Source: Schistosoma mansoni (Eukaryota; Platyhelminthes; Trematoda; Strigeidida; Schistosomatidae). From it: a DNA stretch of 64,000 nt. Below the pieces are notes generated by a model that saw only the letters and a program-made list of their open reading frames with translations, was not told where the DNA came from and ran no database searches. The DNA is taken from positions 21,950,163 to 22,014,162 of the forward strand of contig NC_031495.1 in assembly GCF_000237925.1 (NCBI RefSeq), written 5' to 3'. The position numbers were made by a program, and so were the translations under genes. How positions within the stretch are numbered: position 1 is the first letter of the stretch; each line of letters opens with the position of its first letter. Below are positions 22,038 to 32,920 of the stretch, in pieces.

Positions 22038-22937
22038 TTCCGGAAAGAAGCAAAAACCACTAACTGATGAGTTAACAAATAGTTTTACACGATTGTTAAT
22101 CTCAAAGTTATAACCTGAAATTAACTGTGATTGCAATGAAGTCAGTGTGCACCAGTTTGAAATGATTTATTTCGAAAGTACATACGTTGTTTTTGTGTAT
22201 AGTTTTATGATCGCCAACAGTACATTGATTTCATGTATAGACTATAAAAATCCATTTATTCGATTAGAAACTTTATTATTAATAAATTATTCTAAATTAA
22301 ATATGAACAACAAATCCGTTGTAAAGTGGAATAAAAGTTAGTGTATGTATCACAAATTGCAATGTCATTTATGCTTCACTTGGCAAATTCAAATTCTTTT
22401 TTATGTTCTGTAAAGTAAACAATAATTTATGCTGGCATGTTAATGTAGTGTCTGAATGGTACGCAAATTAAGAATGGGTATGAACAAAAAAAATTGTTGC
22501 CGTATAAAAATTAATATGATAAACCCACGCAGACTGTTAGTACAAGTTATCAACATCCCATCAAAAACGTGCTAACATTCGCAACGATGAAAGAGGTTCA
22601 TTAATACCTCATATAACAGATCTTACTATTGAATGCTTGGAAGTATGAAGAGTAACATCGATCAACAATGAAAAAACGAGAAATTTATTATCACTTATTG
22701 CTTAGTATCTCTAGCGAATAATGAGGAGTATCCATAAGCATTTAACGGTTAGTGACTTTGGGCAAATTCCTATGTTACATTACTTATAATAACTTACACT
22801 GTTGACTTCTGCCGAAATCTAACTAAACGCATACTAAGTGCTGTAAACTGAAATATCTCCCACCTATTCGTATAAGAACATCTTAATCTATTTAGTCTAG
22901 GTAGTAGATAAATATCGATTGTGTAATAAGTACTTAC
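22038..22937. other. Convergent intergenic region with the missing ANKMY2 3' end
   Basis: This holds the 3' UTR of the BOD1L-like gene and should hold the last ANKMY2-like exon. On the - strand, ATTTCAG followed by TTTACAG gives two acceptor options. One leads to a stop after four codons, the other to about 15 codons ending at TAA or at a GTAAGT donor. I cannot choose between them. Confidence 0.4.
22281..22286 (+). terminator. Candidate polyadenylation signal, BOD1L-like gene
   Basis: AATAAA lies about 245 bp after the stop codon at 22035-22037, in AT-rich sequence. It is the first canonical signal I noticed downstream. Confidence 0.4.
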
Positions 22938-25861
22938 TTTTAATAACTGGACAAAATTTCTTATGTGTAAACCAGTGTAAACGTTGACAAGAGACTGAAC
23001 AGTAGGAAGTAATTTTGCATTGCTGACATGCTTTCAACTTCCCTGGTATTCCTAGTTCAGGACCATCTCCACATGTTGCGCATAGTTCAAGAGGACGAGC
23101 ATTGTACATGATAGTACCGTTGATTGTTTTTGTAAGAACGGATAACGCTGTTGGCATATGGCCTAAATGTAGTGGGGATATTTGTTGGACAATATGTCTC
23201 CATAAGGTCGATTGATGGTGGGGGAACGAAGTCAAGGACTGTCGTAAGAATTGCTCTTGACCTATTTGATAAGTTATGAATGCGCTATTTCACACTACTT
23301 ACCTAACGGCAAACCATAGGGCTCTGTACCGACTAAGAATTTCCTAATCAGTTGCTTTAATGGTGAAAAAGCATGATCTTGAACATCTGTAGTTTCCGGC
23401 TCTTTATCGTAATATTCTCCGGCTTGGCGTATACAACAGGCCAATAAATGAAATTTTAAGGATAATGGTTCGTGTGTTAAATGAGGTGTGAAATATTTGT
23501 TGCATAGATCTTCAAAAATAGTATGTATGCAACGCCAATGAGTCAACATACACTTCTCGTAATTTTCTCCCGAGCGACTACAGGTTTCGATCTCATTGTT
23601 CAGTAGCAGAAAGACCTAAAATATGTAAGCGATCCCTCAATAAATATATTACCTCATAGTAAAAAAGTGAGTTAACCGACATTTGAGTATTAGGTCAACG
23701 GGTGGAAGATATTCTATAGTTTAAAAAATAACCAGACCTAATATATTTCTCTGTAAATTTAATGAAAACATCTAACACATTTGAATACTTCGATTACGTG
23801 TATGGTGGCTGGACCGCATTATGACACACTTAACAATGATGCACATTTTTCTTCACCAGTACGAAATCTTCCCACTTGCTCCAAGTCTTTTGATCGTTTA
23901 AGATCATTGTAACGCTTAAATATTTCAAACTGGGATTATTTTAGTATGATTTTCCGAATGAACCAAGTAAAAAGATATTTCTGTGCGTCGAAAGCACTCA
24001 GTACTTTACGATTTTTCCTAACTACATATGGAACCCTGTTTTAAAATGATACTAGTTCACGTAATGTAAAGTATATCCAACTTTAGATTAAATGAAGACA
24101 AGTTTAGATGTAAAAGTGTGAATTGGATCAGGGCACCTTGAATATCTGCCAAAGTTTGTTAAGATAAGTATTCAATCATCTTAAACTACAGTAAATACTA
24201 AGGGGACGCCAGAAATGTCATTAGAAACTAAATATTTCAATAAAGTGACAATGCTAGTGAGAACGGCGTTACTCAAATGATGTTTTTAGTTATCGAAAAC
24301 TTGACAGGTATTTGTTCTGATAGCTGTTTATGTAGAATATTTGAACAACAAAAAGTCACTTTACTAGCAAGCAAGTGGCATAAGTTTTCAAGAACTTTAC
24401 TGATCTGGGTATCCAATGACATTATTTTCTCTTACACGTTGATAGCGGTTCGATGACTTTTATTTAATCGTGCTGAAATATTTGCAGGTAAAGAATTAAC
24501 TATTAATAGATGATGAACTCTTATACATAATATCAGAGGAATTTGACAAAGTATTTTAGAAGGGAAAGTTGAGTGTGCTAAGATTGTCAGATTATGAGTC
24601 CCTCATCAATAAAGTTGTTGAGTCTTTATTTTTGGTTCGTCAGCATCTTAGAATGTGGACGCAATCGGTTAATACAGGTTGCCTGATCAGGAAACGACAA
24701 AGATGTATATTTTTGACTTGCATACGCTTGTCTACTTAAATATTTTCTCCAGAATGACCAATTTGACACAATTTCGGGTTTATGTGAAGGAACTTGTTAT
24801 GAAGTTTCTTTTTACTTTATGAGCATTTAGTTTGGTAGATCCGAGGTGTTTTTCCATTAAAACACAATTTTCATGTAATTCTTCGTCAACCTAACAAAAC
24901 ACTTGATGTAAGGTGTGAATCGTACGAAACTTCATTTACGAATGTGTAGGACATAGCTTTATGAGGTACTGATTGTCATTTCACATCGATTTTCGGTAGT
25001 TGCGCATCAAAAATTTGCAACTAAAATACCGTGACCTTAGTGCATAAATAGGGCGAAAGATAGAATGGGCAAATTATTGTTAAATGGCGAAAATAAAATG
25101 ACTTAAGCATTGTTTTGCTAAGATGTATACGTATATTGCGGGAATATTATGGCTATCGATGGAACAACAGCTACTAACATAAAGATATGAGGTAACATAC
25201 TTTAATAGGTGAAATATTTAACTGCAAAACTAGTTGGTGAATCGCAGATACATGTTCAGGTAGTAATTGGGACTTCGACACATAAATGGCTATTTCTTCT
25301 CTTTCCAGATAGTTATTAATAAGAGTGACGACGTTATGATTTCCTCATTTATTATTACAAGTAAGTTTGAATACCTACCCACAAATGCGGCCATTTGAGA
25401 AGCAGTCTTTCCAATACTGTTAACATCATTTATCCGAGCCCCATAATGGAGAAGAAGCTCAACAACCTCAATATTCCCTACAAAATTGTAAACCTATAGT
25501 GGCAAACCTGAAAGAGCAGCAAACATTAGGGCAGTATAACCCTGTTTGTGGGAAGAAGAATTTACATTTGCTCCGTATTTGAGAAGAAACTCAACGATCG
25601 GAAGTTTACCCCGGAAACAAGCCAATTGCAGTGGAGACAAGCCCTCCTATTCAGATAATTAGTCTAGAAATCCAATTATTCACTTTGTCATGGGAGTTAA
25701 TTAGTGACCTATCCTCTGAAAGGAGAGATTTAACCTTTTCTATGTCAGCTGCCACAAATGAAAATGACATGAAAACTTACATGTGGAAATCGCAGTTCGA
25801 AAAGAATCGAGTATATCTTCTGAGCTCTTTAAAGTACAATAACACATAAAGAAGTTACCAT
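22938..25861 (-). CDS. ANKMY2: ANKMY2-like ankyrin repeat / MYND zinc finger protein, 3' end unresolved
   Basis: Coding exons on the - strand: 25859-25861 (the ATG alone), 25781-25826, 25684-25748, 25508-25646, 25379-25477, 25201-25343, 23303-23615 and 22938-23261. All junctions are GT-AG and the phases stay consistent over 1132 nt (377 codons plus one base). Ankyrin repeats occupy about residues 39-120 (GLSPLQLACFRGKL, GYTALMFAALSG, GKTASQMAAFVG). A middle helical domain follows, then a complete MYND zinc finger with ligands C330, C333, C348, C351, C357, C361, H369 and C373 and the typical HWFTHKKFC end. Order and spacing fit ANKMY2, which in vertebrates binds adenylyl cyclases and affects their delivery to cilia. 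Introns are 32, 32, 37, 30, 35, 1585 and 41 bp. After AAA A|GTAAGT at 22938 the last exon is uncertain; one candidate acceptor is near 22843-22855. Confidence 0.85.
23616..25200 (-). other. Long intron of the ANKMY2-like gene
   Basis: This 1585-bp AT-rich intron contains no frame or repeat I recognise. It is the only long intron in the resolved part of the gene. Confidence 0.6.
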
Positions 25862-27570
25862 AACTCTGTTGCACTTCTAAATATTAGACAGCAATTGTGA
25901 ATGTTTCATCATACATTCGGCCTGTCCTATAAGTATAAAACCACAGAGTTAAAAGAAAATATATGTGAAAGATTTATTAGAAGTTTGGTTTTCGAAAGCA
26001 CACATAAATGCATCTCTTCGGAATACAGCTCTGTTATTTTCCGTCCTGGAAGTTTTTTTAGTAATCCTGACAAAACAGATACAAGTGGTAGGGAAAATAT
26101 AATCTTTTTCGTACTGTTTTCAGAAGTCCAGCAACTTAATCTCGTTTGAGGGTAAGAGAAAAACAAAGTTTTTTTAAACTTTACTGATGAAGAGTCCCCT
26201 AAAACCATATTATTTGTAGATAATATGCAGAAAGTCTTTCACATTGTTTTATTCTGCTTCTACACTGTCCCTAAGATTATGCTTCCAGTCTCAGGTTCCA
26301 AATATTATGATGCTTGAGGCATTTTTCGTACTGAGGTGAAGCCAATAAATGAAAATGAGCAGGAACACTAGTCTATAAATTTTTTTCTGAAAAGTATGCG
26401 GCAGATATATACTACCATCATTCCTAACATTGGAACACAAATGGACGAAAACCATACATTCTGAGGTCTCATAAACAGATTTGATTTCTAAGCAAATGAA
26501 ACTAAACGAATTATTATTTATCTTCATAATAATGATGTTTAAGAAGAGTCGCAATGAATTGCTACTTCTACGAAGCAGTATATCTGGTCACTGAATTTGG
26601 ATTGGGAAGTAGCATGGTAACTAATACTATGAGCATTTTCATGGCAACCCAAAAGATACTTACATATGTACCTAATAGAACAACCGTGAACAGAGCTGAC
26701 ATCTGCTAATATAGTTCATATGAATATGTCTTCTTTTATTTTTGTCTGATCTTTCGCTTGTTACAAAAATATACTCAATTTGACAGGTGAGGCTATTGCG
26801 TGCTAAATCCCGCTCATAGGTAAAGCGAGTTGAAAATAGAAGCTTCGGATACATTTCTGACAGTTATCTCAATCTCTCTACCTTTGGGAAATTTTTGTCC
26901 AGTTTGCGAAAATTTTGGGTAAACCGTTATAGAAAACTTTGAGGAAATGACACAAAACTTTCCCAGGCCTCGGTAAGATCCTCGAAGCGTTTGGAGGAAT
27001 TTCGGGTTTTTTCGAATATTTCCACGGAATTTTGTAACACCGTGGGGTTTCTTGTTAAAATTCACCGAAAATTCCCTTTGGGATAAATGCCTCGTGAATC
27101 ATGGGCATCGAACCCCTGAACTTTTCTCTGAATACATTGATCCAATTCATTTAAATTTGTTTTGAAAACTGATTTATCAACGCATAAAACCAAAAATTTC
27201 ACATCAACCATATGAGAAATCCTAATCCAGATAACAAAACGGTGACCTTGGAATAGGTATCTAGAACAATTTGCCCGCTTCCGAATGGTTGCCCAATCTT
27301 ATCTTGAGATATACTCGATTATTCTACACATCTATTGCTAAACTTGAACAGCAAAGAATGAATTTAGCATTCGTCTGTAGAGTTTTTGTAAGAGATCATG
27401 ACATGTTATGATTCGGTGTAAGTGATAATCAAGACCGAAATGGTTCAGACCATTCTGAACGAGGTTCCGCATCTATATATGTAGTATAACCAATATCTTT
27501 TGACAACCCATATTATCAACAGACGTATTTGTGCTCGCTTTTTGTTATTATTCTATCCTTCTATGTCTTT
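25862..27570. other. Non-coding region upstream of ANKMY2-like gene
   Basis: Open frames of 60-93 codons occur on both strands (for example 25927-26208 -, 25901-26149 +) but show no family motif, and they overlap each other as shadows. The first few hundred bases probably hold the ANKMY2-like promoter and 5' UTR. Confidence 0.4.
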
Positions 27571-27571
27571 G

Positions 27572-27667
27572 TATGATGATTCGAAGTATTTGAATTGTAG
27601 TATAAACTAGTAATCCCAGGAATAACGCAATTTAATCAAAAAGTATTAGATGAGCACAAACGAATGT
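27572..27667 (-). repeat. 96-bp direct terminal repeat, 3' copy
   Basis: This 96-bp block matches 28866-28961 with four mismatches, in the same orientation. For an element read on the - strand it would be the 3' LTR or its end. No clear polypurine tract lies on its internal side. Confidence 0.65.
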
Positions 27668-28865
27668 ATTTTACTTAGGATAATCTTGGGCTTGATTTGG
27701 ATTCTCTGTCTGTGCAAACTTCACATCTGGGAAAACTGGTTCTCTGATTGCTTCGGGAAATTTTGCTATCCCCTGTGATTCATCATACCACTGACTAGGG
27801 ATTCTACTCAACAAAAATTGTTCGTGAGAATATGCAACATATGATACGATAACATCAGAAATGTGACTAGAATTCGACTCATTCGGAACATATTTGTCAC
27901 ATTCATTAGGAATATCATTAGAGATAAATTCATTGTTAGGGTAAATGATATTTAATATGATATCAGAATTTGAGTTTTCTGAAATATTTCCCTCGAATTT
28001 ATCAAGAGTTTCATTAGAGAATAATGGATTATAAGAAAAATCAGCATCTACCAAAACTGAATCTGGTTATTGATCATGATTCGACTCATTCAACATTTTA
28101 TTCTCAGAGTTGTAGGAAATAAATCAGAAGTATGTGAATTATTACGACAAACCATATTTGGTACAATAACATGAGAAATCTGATAAGTTTGTTGATTAAA
28201 AATTTTTGTCTCACAATGATTCTGGGTTTCATTCAACTCTGGACTGTTATGTGACGCTGTACCACTTCTAGATAATGATAACTGATCATTAGCAGCATCC
28301 ATGTTAACATTACTTTCAGAGAAATGAACCATGGTATTACAAACTGACTGAATGTGTCCAGTTTTACCACATTTAAAGCATTCAGAATAACGAAATACAC
28401 ATGAATTACATGGTTGAAACTTGCCGCAGAACAAGCATTTACTAAACTCGTGCTCATCTTCATGGACTGTTTCACAGCTCAATGAAGTATTATCTGAATA
28501 ACTTTAATTACGCATCGAAATGCGACGACTTGTTAAAGTAGTGGAATTCCTGATGTTCTGGCGAGTCATTTTATCGAATTTTTCTCTCTTACCGCATCCG
28601 GAATTTGTATACTTTACATAATCCAACAGTAGTTGCTTGAGAGTTGCATAGGGGAGTGAAATCGGTTTGTCTGGAAGTGCCAAAGTCTTTATTAGGTTGT
28701 ATGCTTCTTTTCCGACAAATGTAAGGAAATGGGTCACAATATTAAAATCTTCATCATCTTCCTTGGTCATAGCCCAGATTTCAAACCTCCCCATGTACTC
28801 CTCAAAAGCATTAAAATCTGAATTTATATCCAACCGTTCCATTACAGGCTGAATCGCGACGCCAA
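27668..28865 (-). mobile_element. Gag-only LTR element interior
   Basis: On the - strand, 28842-28504 encodes a Gag capsid-like segment (FEEYMGRFEIWAM, VGKEAYNLIKTL). A single in-frame TAA at 28504-28506 interrupts it, and the same frame resumes through a perfect CCHC zinc knuckle (CFKCGKTGHIQSVC, about 28377-28336) to 28090. A frameshifted tail (28054-27671) is Asn/Ser/Ile-rich, with a degenerate internal repeat of the form ISDVIVSYV / ISHVIVPNM. No protease, RT or integrase is present between the terminal repeats. This is a defective or non-autonomous Gypsy-like element. Confidence 0.65.
28851..28864 (-). promoter_or_regulatory. Candidate primer binding site of the gag element
   Basis: Read on the - strand, TGGCGTCGCGATTC begins one base after the edge of the 96-bp repeat. 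It starts with the TGG expected opposite a tRNA CCA end. The position supports calling the repeat an LTR; the tRNA is not identified. Confidence 0.5.
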
Positions 28866-28961
28866 TATGATAATCAGAAGTATTTGAATTGTAGTATAAA
28901 CTAGTAATCCCAGGAATAACGCAATTTAATCAAAAAGTACTAGATGAGCACAAACGAATGT
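28866..28961 (-). repeat. 96-bp direct terminal repeat, 5' copy
   Basis: Partner of 27572-27667, next to the candidate primer binding site and upstream of the gag frame on the - strand. If it is the end of a longer LTR, the rest would lie to the right of 28961. Confidence 0.65.
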
Positions 28962-31184
28962 GTGTACTTGGAATTCAAAATCACAACAGTCATCAATACA
29001 AAGAAGTCATTTATTTATTTAAACATCACACTTTGGTAAATACCAATGGGCAGCAGTCTAGCCACTCGACTTCCCTGGTTCCAGTCAGCTTGGTAGTTAT
29101 TTGTAGCTTTTAATATCCTTTCGTCTGAGCGAGTGCGTTTTTCTCAGGAGTTTGAGATCTCATTTGCTATTTTATAACCATGAAGGTCAGTTTTATATGG
29201 GAAATAATAAGACGGGATTTCAAATGCTAACGGAAGAATGTCATATGAAATGAATAAACGGGTTAATAAGCTCGAAATGCATATAGTTTGAACAGACCAA
29301 AGTGTAATAATAGAAAAGAGACGGATCTGGAAATAGACAAGATAAGTTTATGATATATGGCATTGATAATTGTAGATATACTGGGGGATAAGCATCATGT
29401 ACAGGAAATCCAAGAGTTATGTGGTAACACAATGCCTCTAGGAGAGGTTCTAGACATATAAGAGGGGAGGAAATAAAATAAATATCGGAATTTTATTTTT
29501 ATCCTTTAATAATATGTCCAGCTTGCCTTTGAAGGACTCTATTTCTAATTTTCCTGTATTCTCTTCAAGTTTAATGAAAGGGGTGATTATTCCTACGGAT
29601 GCATATAAGCGCTCATGATGTTGTGGACCATCAAGAGATTGCTTTTCATTTGTTTACACTCTAAAGGTTGAAGGTCCAGCGACTTATTATTTGTGTCTTA
29701 GAGCTTTACTTCGAGTCCCTGGACCGACTTATTGACAAACCTCTCGTTATTGACTTTCTTACTGTCTTGAATCTTCTTCGTATTAGCCAAAAAGTGTCTT
29801 AGCGTAGTAAATCATCCATCAATAATACAGCCTCATATTGTGTGGAATGAACCACTTTTATATTCACTCTAGCGATATTGGTTCTCAACCACATGATCCT
29901 TGAAGCCGAGCATATTAGAATCAAGTAGATTTACTCTCAAGATTTAATACCCTGTAGAAGGCCAGAAATGGTGAACGGAGGGAACAATTGGTCGGTATGT
30001 TTTGACTTGGCAATGAAGGTGTGGTCACTCTATGCAACTTTTTCTTTTCCATACCAGGGAAACTGTTCCATCTTAAGCCAGAACGTATTATTCGGAAATA
30101 CTAAACAGTATATTGCTGACTGTCAAATGGGCTGAATCAGTATAGACAATGATGTGAATTCCATATAAGATCTTACGAATTTAGTCGTCAAATCATGACA
30201 AATTTATAGTTTGGGGATTGAGTCTGTTATTCTGGTAGCAAAGACAAATGCAATTATTAACGAACTGAACATTAAACTAAGATAACCATTTAAAGAGTTT
30301 GCTGTTAGCATTATATTGTAAGCATCCGCTCACGCTTTAAGGCCACATAAAATGGTTCTCTATATATATAAGCCAATTTTCGTCCACCAATAATCATTGT
30401 GTCTGTGCTCCCAAGTTTTCGTACAAATAAATACGTAGGTTTGTAGGATTATGGTCCACTTCGTTGCTAGTACTGCTCTGGAAATAGACCTTATCCTGAA
30501 ATTGTAGATTTGTCATGATGTGACTTCCTAATCTATGCGATCTTACGTGGAAGTCACATCATTGTCTACACGGACTCATCGTATCGTAACACATGTAGAC
30601 TGGAGATAGAACAATACATTTGGTATGAATCAAAGTGGTGCGTTACACTAGAATAACCATGCCTGCAGGGCCGAACCATGCCATCCGATCAATTGAATTA
30701 ATTGAATTCATTCTTCCTGCCTTCTCCACCGTTCGGCTTTTCTCCCGCGTTAAATGTTGAACATCTATTTTCCCAGTTGTCTGGTGCTCAGCTTTGAGAA
30801 TTGTGTGGCTAGTGCCCAATGCCACTATAGGTTTACACATGACCGCATGATATATATTTTCAAACACATGATTGAGCGGTGTCTCTACTTTTACACACCT
30901 TATTCGGATATGTTTACAGATGTTCATGTCTTTAGGGTCATATGTAGCTCACTAATTTTCATGAGTGTAAATTTGTTTAAGTATGGACGTCTGACCCTGT
31001 AGTATGTTTACGTATTTACCTAGGTTGACCCCTTTGCTTTCAGTTCAAGGATGAACAAACTAATATATAATTATTTAAAAGACCAATTAAGCTGCTAGAC
31101 AGTGTAAATCAGTTTTGTGAGCTGTTCTTATTCTCAACACAACTTAAGGCGAAAATTCCGTCCATTTGGTAAGACTTGCGTGAA
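28962..31184. other. Region without a supported gene
   Basis: About 2.2 kb of AT-rich sequence with TE-like texture. A TTTATTTATTT stretch near 29007 may be the antisense tail of a LINE. The 94-codon frame at 30643-30927 (-) has no motif I recognise. Confidence 0.35.
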
Positions 31185-31590
31185 TTATTGGGGCACCCTA
31201 TTGACGGTGGAAACATTCAACCAACTGATTAGCATGAACATGATATGCTTGCAACATATTTTGTTGGAACCTAAAAGTTTTGACAAGCTGTTGAGTAGCT
31301 CAGTCGCTTTTGTGATAAACGTACTAGAAATGGCCACACAATTTTGAATGGAACCCTTGGTCACTGATTTGGCTGTGATGTCGGTTAATGATATGGTTAC
31401 TTGGATCTTTGTGAATCTGTCCAAGTATGTAAATCTGTAGTAAAAACCATTAGAACACGGTAAAGGACTTACCAAATCTAGATTAACTCAGACAGTTCGT
31501 GCTTGTGGCTGTGACAAAACTTTGATAGATAAATTCATATGAGGGTTAATCTCTGATTGTCGGCACGCTAGACATATTTCAGCCCCTCTG
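31185..31590 (-). pseudogene. Gypsy-type integrase fragment
   Basis: On the - strand the frame reads CLACRQ, the second half of the zinc-binding HHCC region. After one in-frame TGA it gives LDLVSPLPCSNGFYYRF and YLDRFTKIQVTISLTDITA, which match the first catalytic Asp region of a retroviral-type integrase core. SLSKLLGSNKI follows, as expected before the third catalytic block. The second catalytic Asp region reads TKAT and looks lost. This is an old fragment without neighbouring RT. Confidence 0.75.
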
Positions 31591-32449
31591 TATTCATTTC
31601 TCTGCTAATTTAGTCATATATCCCATATTTTTCAGTCTGTTGGTGGTTTTTGCGCTAGCAGAGTCAAGATATGCTAATTATAAAAGATTGCTTTTGTTAC
31701 ATTTTAGAAGACAAAACATCGAGGCATCGTTTTGGCCGTGCACAGTAGGTCCGACTATGTTTGGTAGATGACGGTAACTGTTTGGATTTAAAACTAGAGT
31801 TCTTCGTTAAAAGTAGAGTTTCGGAAATTCCAAAGATTTAAACCCAGGAGTATACTTACTTTGATGGACATTTACTCCATTTCATCTACTTGCTTTAGCA
31901 CAACTCTCCCATGCTACTTATATGGTTTAAAATCAATCCTAGCTATCATTGGTCATTAAAGTGTGCTCTTGTGAAAAGCCTATCTCGATGTAAACTGTCC
32001 ACAAATCTCTAAACCTAATGGTCTGAGGACGAACCTGAACAACCCAAAAGTGTGACAGTGGTTGTCTAGAGAATATCATACTCAGCTGTTAATATATTGT
32101 AATATATCCTAAGTCAATTCTAGTGAATATGACGACATCTCATAGGCTGTAAGTGTAGTTATAAATGAGCGATACTAGGTGTCCACCTAATACTGTCTCC
32201 TGTTTGATTGCTCTGTAATCTCACATAGTTGATAATCGACTTCTTTTCACGGTAGAGACTATGTGCAGAGGTAATGTTTATTGGCAACCAGAAGGTCATT
32301 GCAAGTATTACTATGTAATGGCTGGTATTGTGTCAAGCTCACATAGGTTATTCTAGCCTCTGAATAGACCAATTTAGTCATTCTTGCCAAGCTACATTTT
32401 GACCCTGTCACTTATTCGCTTATTAACCCTGAATGTTTTTATAAGATCG

Positions 32450-32920
32450 TATGTGTGTTAATTGCTTATCCTATTCATTACGTGTCTGTAACTTATTTTC
32501 GGTCTGAATGCAAATATTAAGTCACTCATAAATAAATGAAGTCGACATACTGGCCTTCTCCACTGCGCGTCATTTCTTTTCGTTTCGTTTCTCTCTCTCT
32601 CCATAGCTTCCTTTGCTTCGTTTCCTTCATTGCTTTTTCAGATCGATGAATGCACGAAATATACATATTCAAACTTAATCCTCGTATTTGACTTACTTAA
32701 TTTCGTTATTCACTAACGCGACTTCAGTGAACGATTGTATACGAGGGTAGCCTGGATGTGTATTTAGATAGCAGTTTTAATAAGATCCAATTGAAGTCAG
32801 ATACAGGGCCACCAAAACATGACCTATGTCTTCTGAAGATCCACGAGAATTTTTCCATTCAACTTCTGGTGTCGACGCCCTCTCCCCAAACGTTGAGGTC
32901 TTCGCCTTATCGTGAGTGTG
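32450..32920 (+). mobile_element. Possible LTR end and gag start
   Basis: A stretch with ATAAATAAA near 32530 and pyrimidine-rich sequence leads to a short open frame at 32826-32920 starting MSSEDPREFFHSTSGVDAL, which ends at a TGA. The style suggests the 5' end of a Gypsy-like element. I cannot find a matching second LTR, so this is tentative. Confidence 0.25.

Noticed and set aside
26814-27065. 83-codon - strand frame rich in Lys/Phe
   Set aside because: Repetitive GGAAATTT-like composition; no domain recognised.
30643-30927. 94-codon open frame on the - strand
   Set aside because: No recognisable motif, overlaps a + strand frame, region has repeat-like texture.
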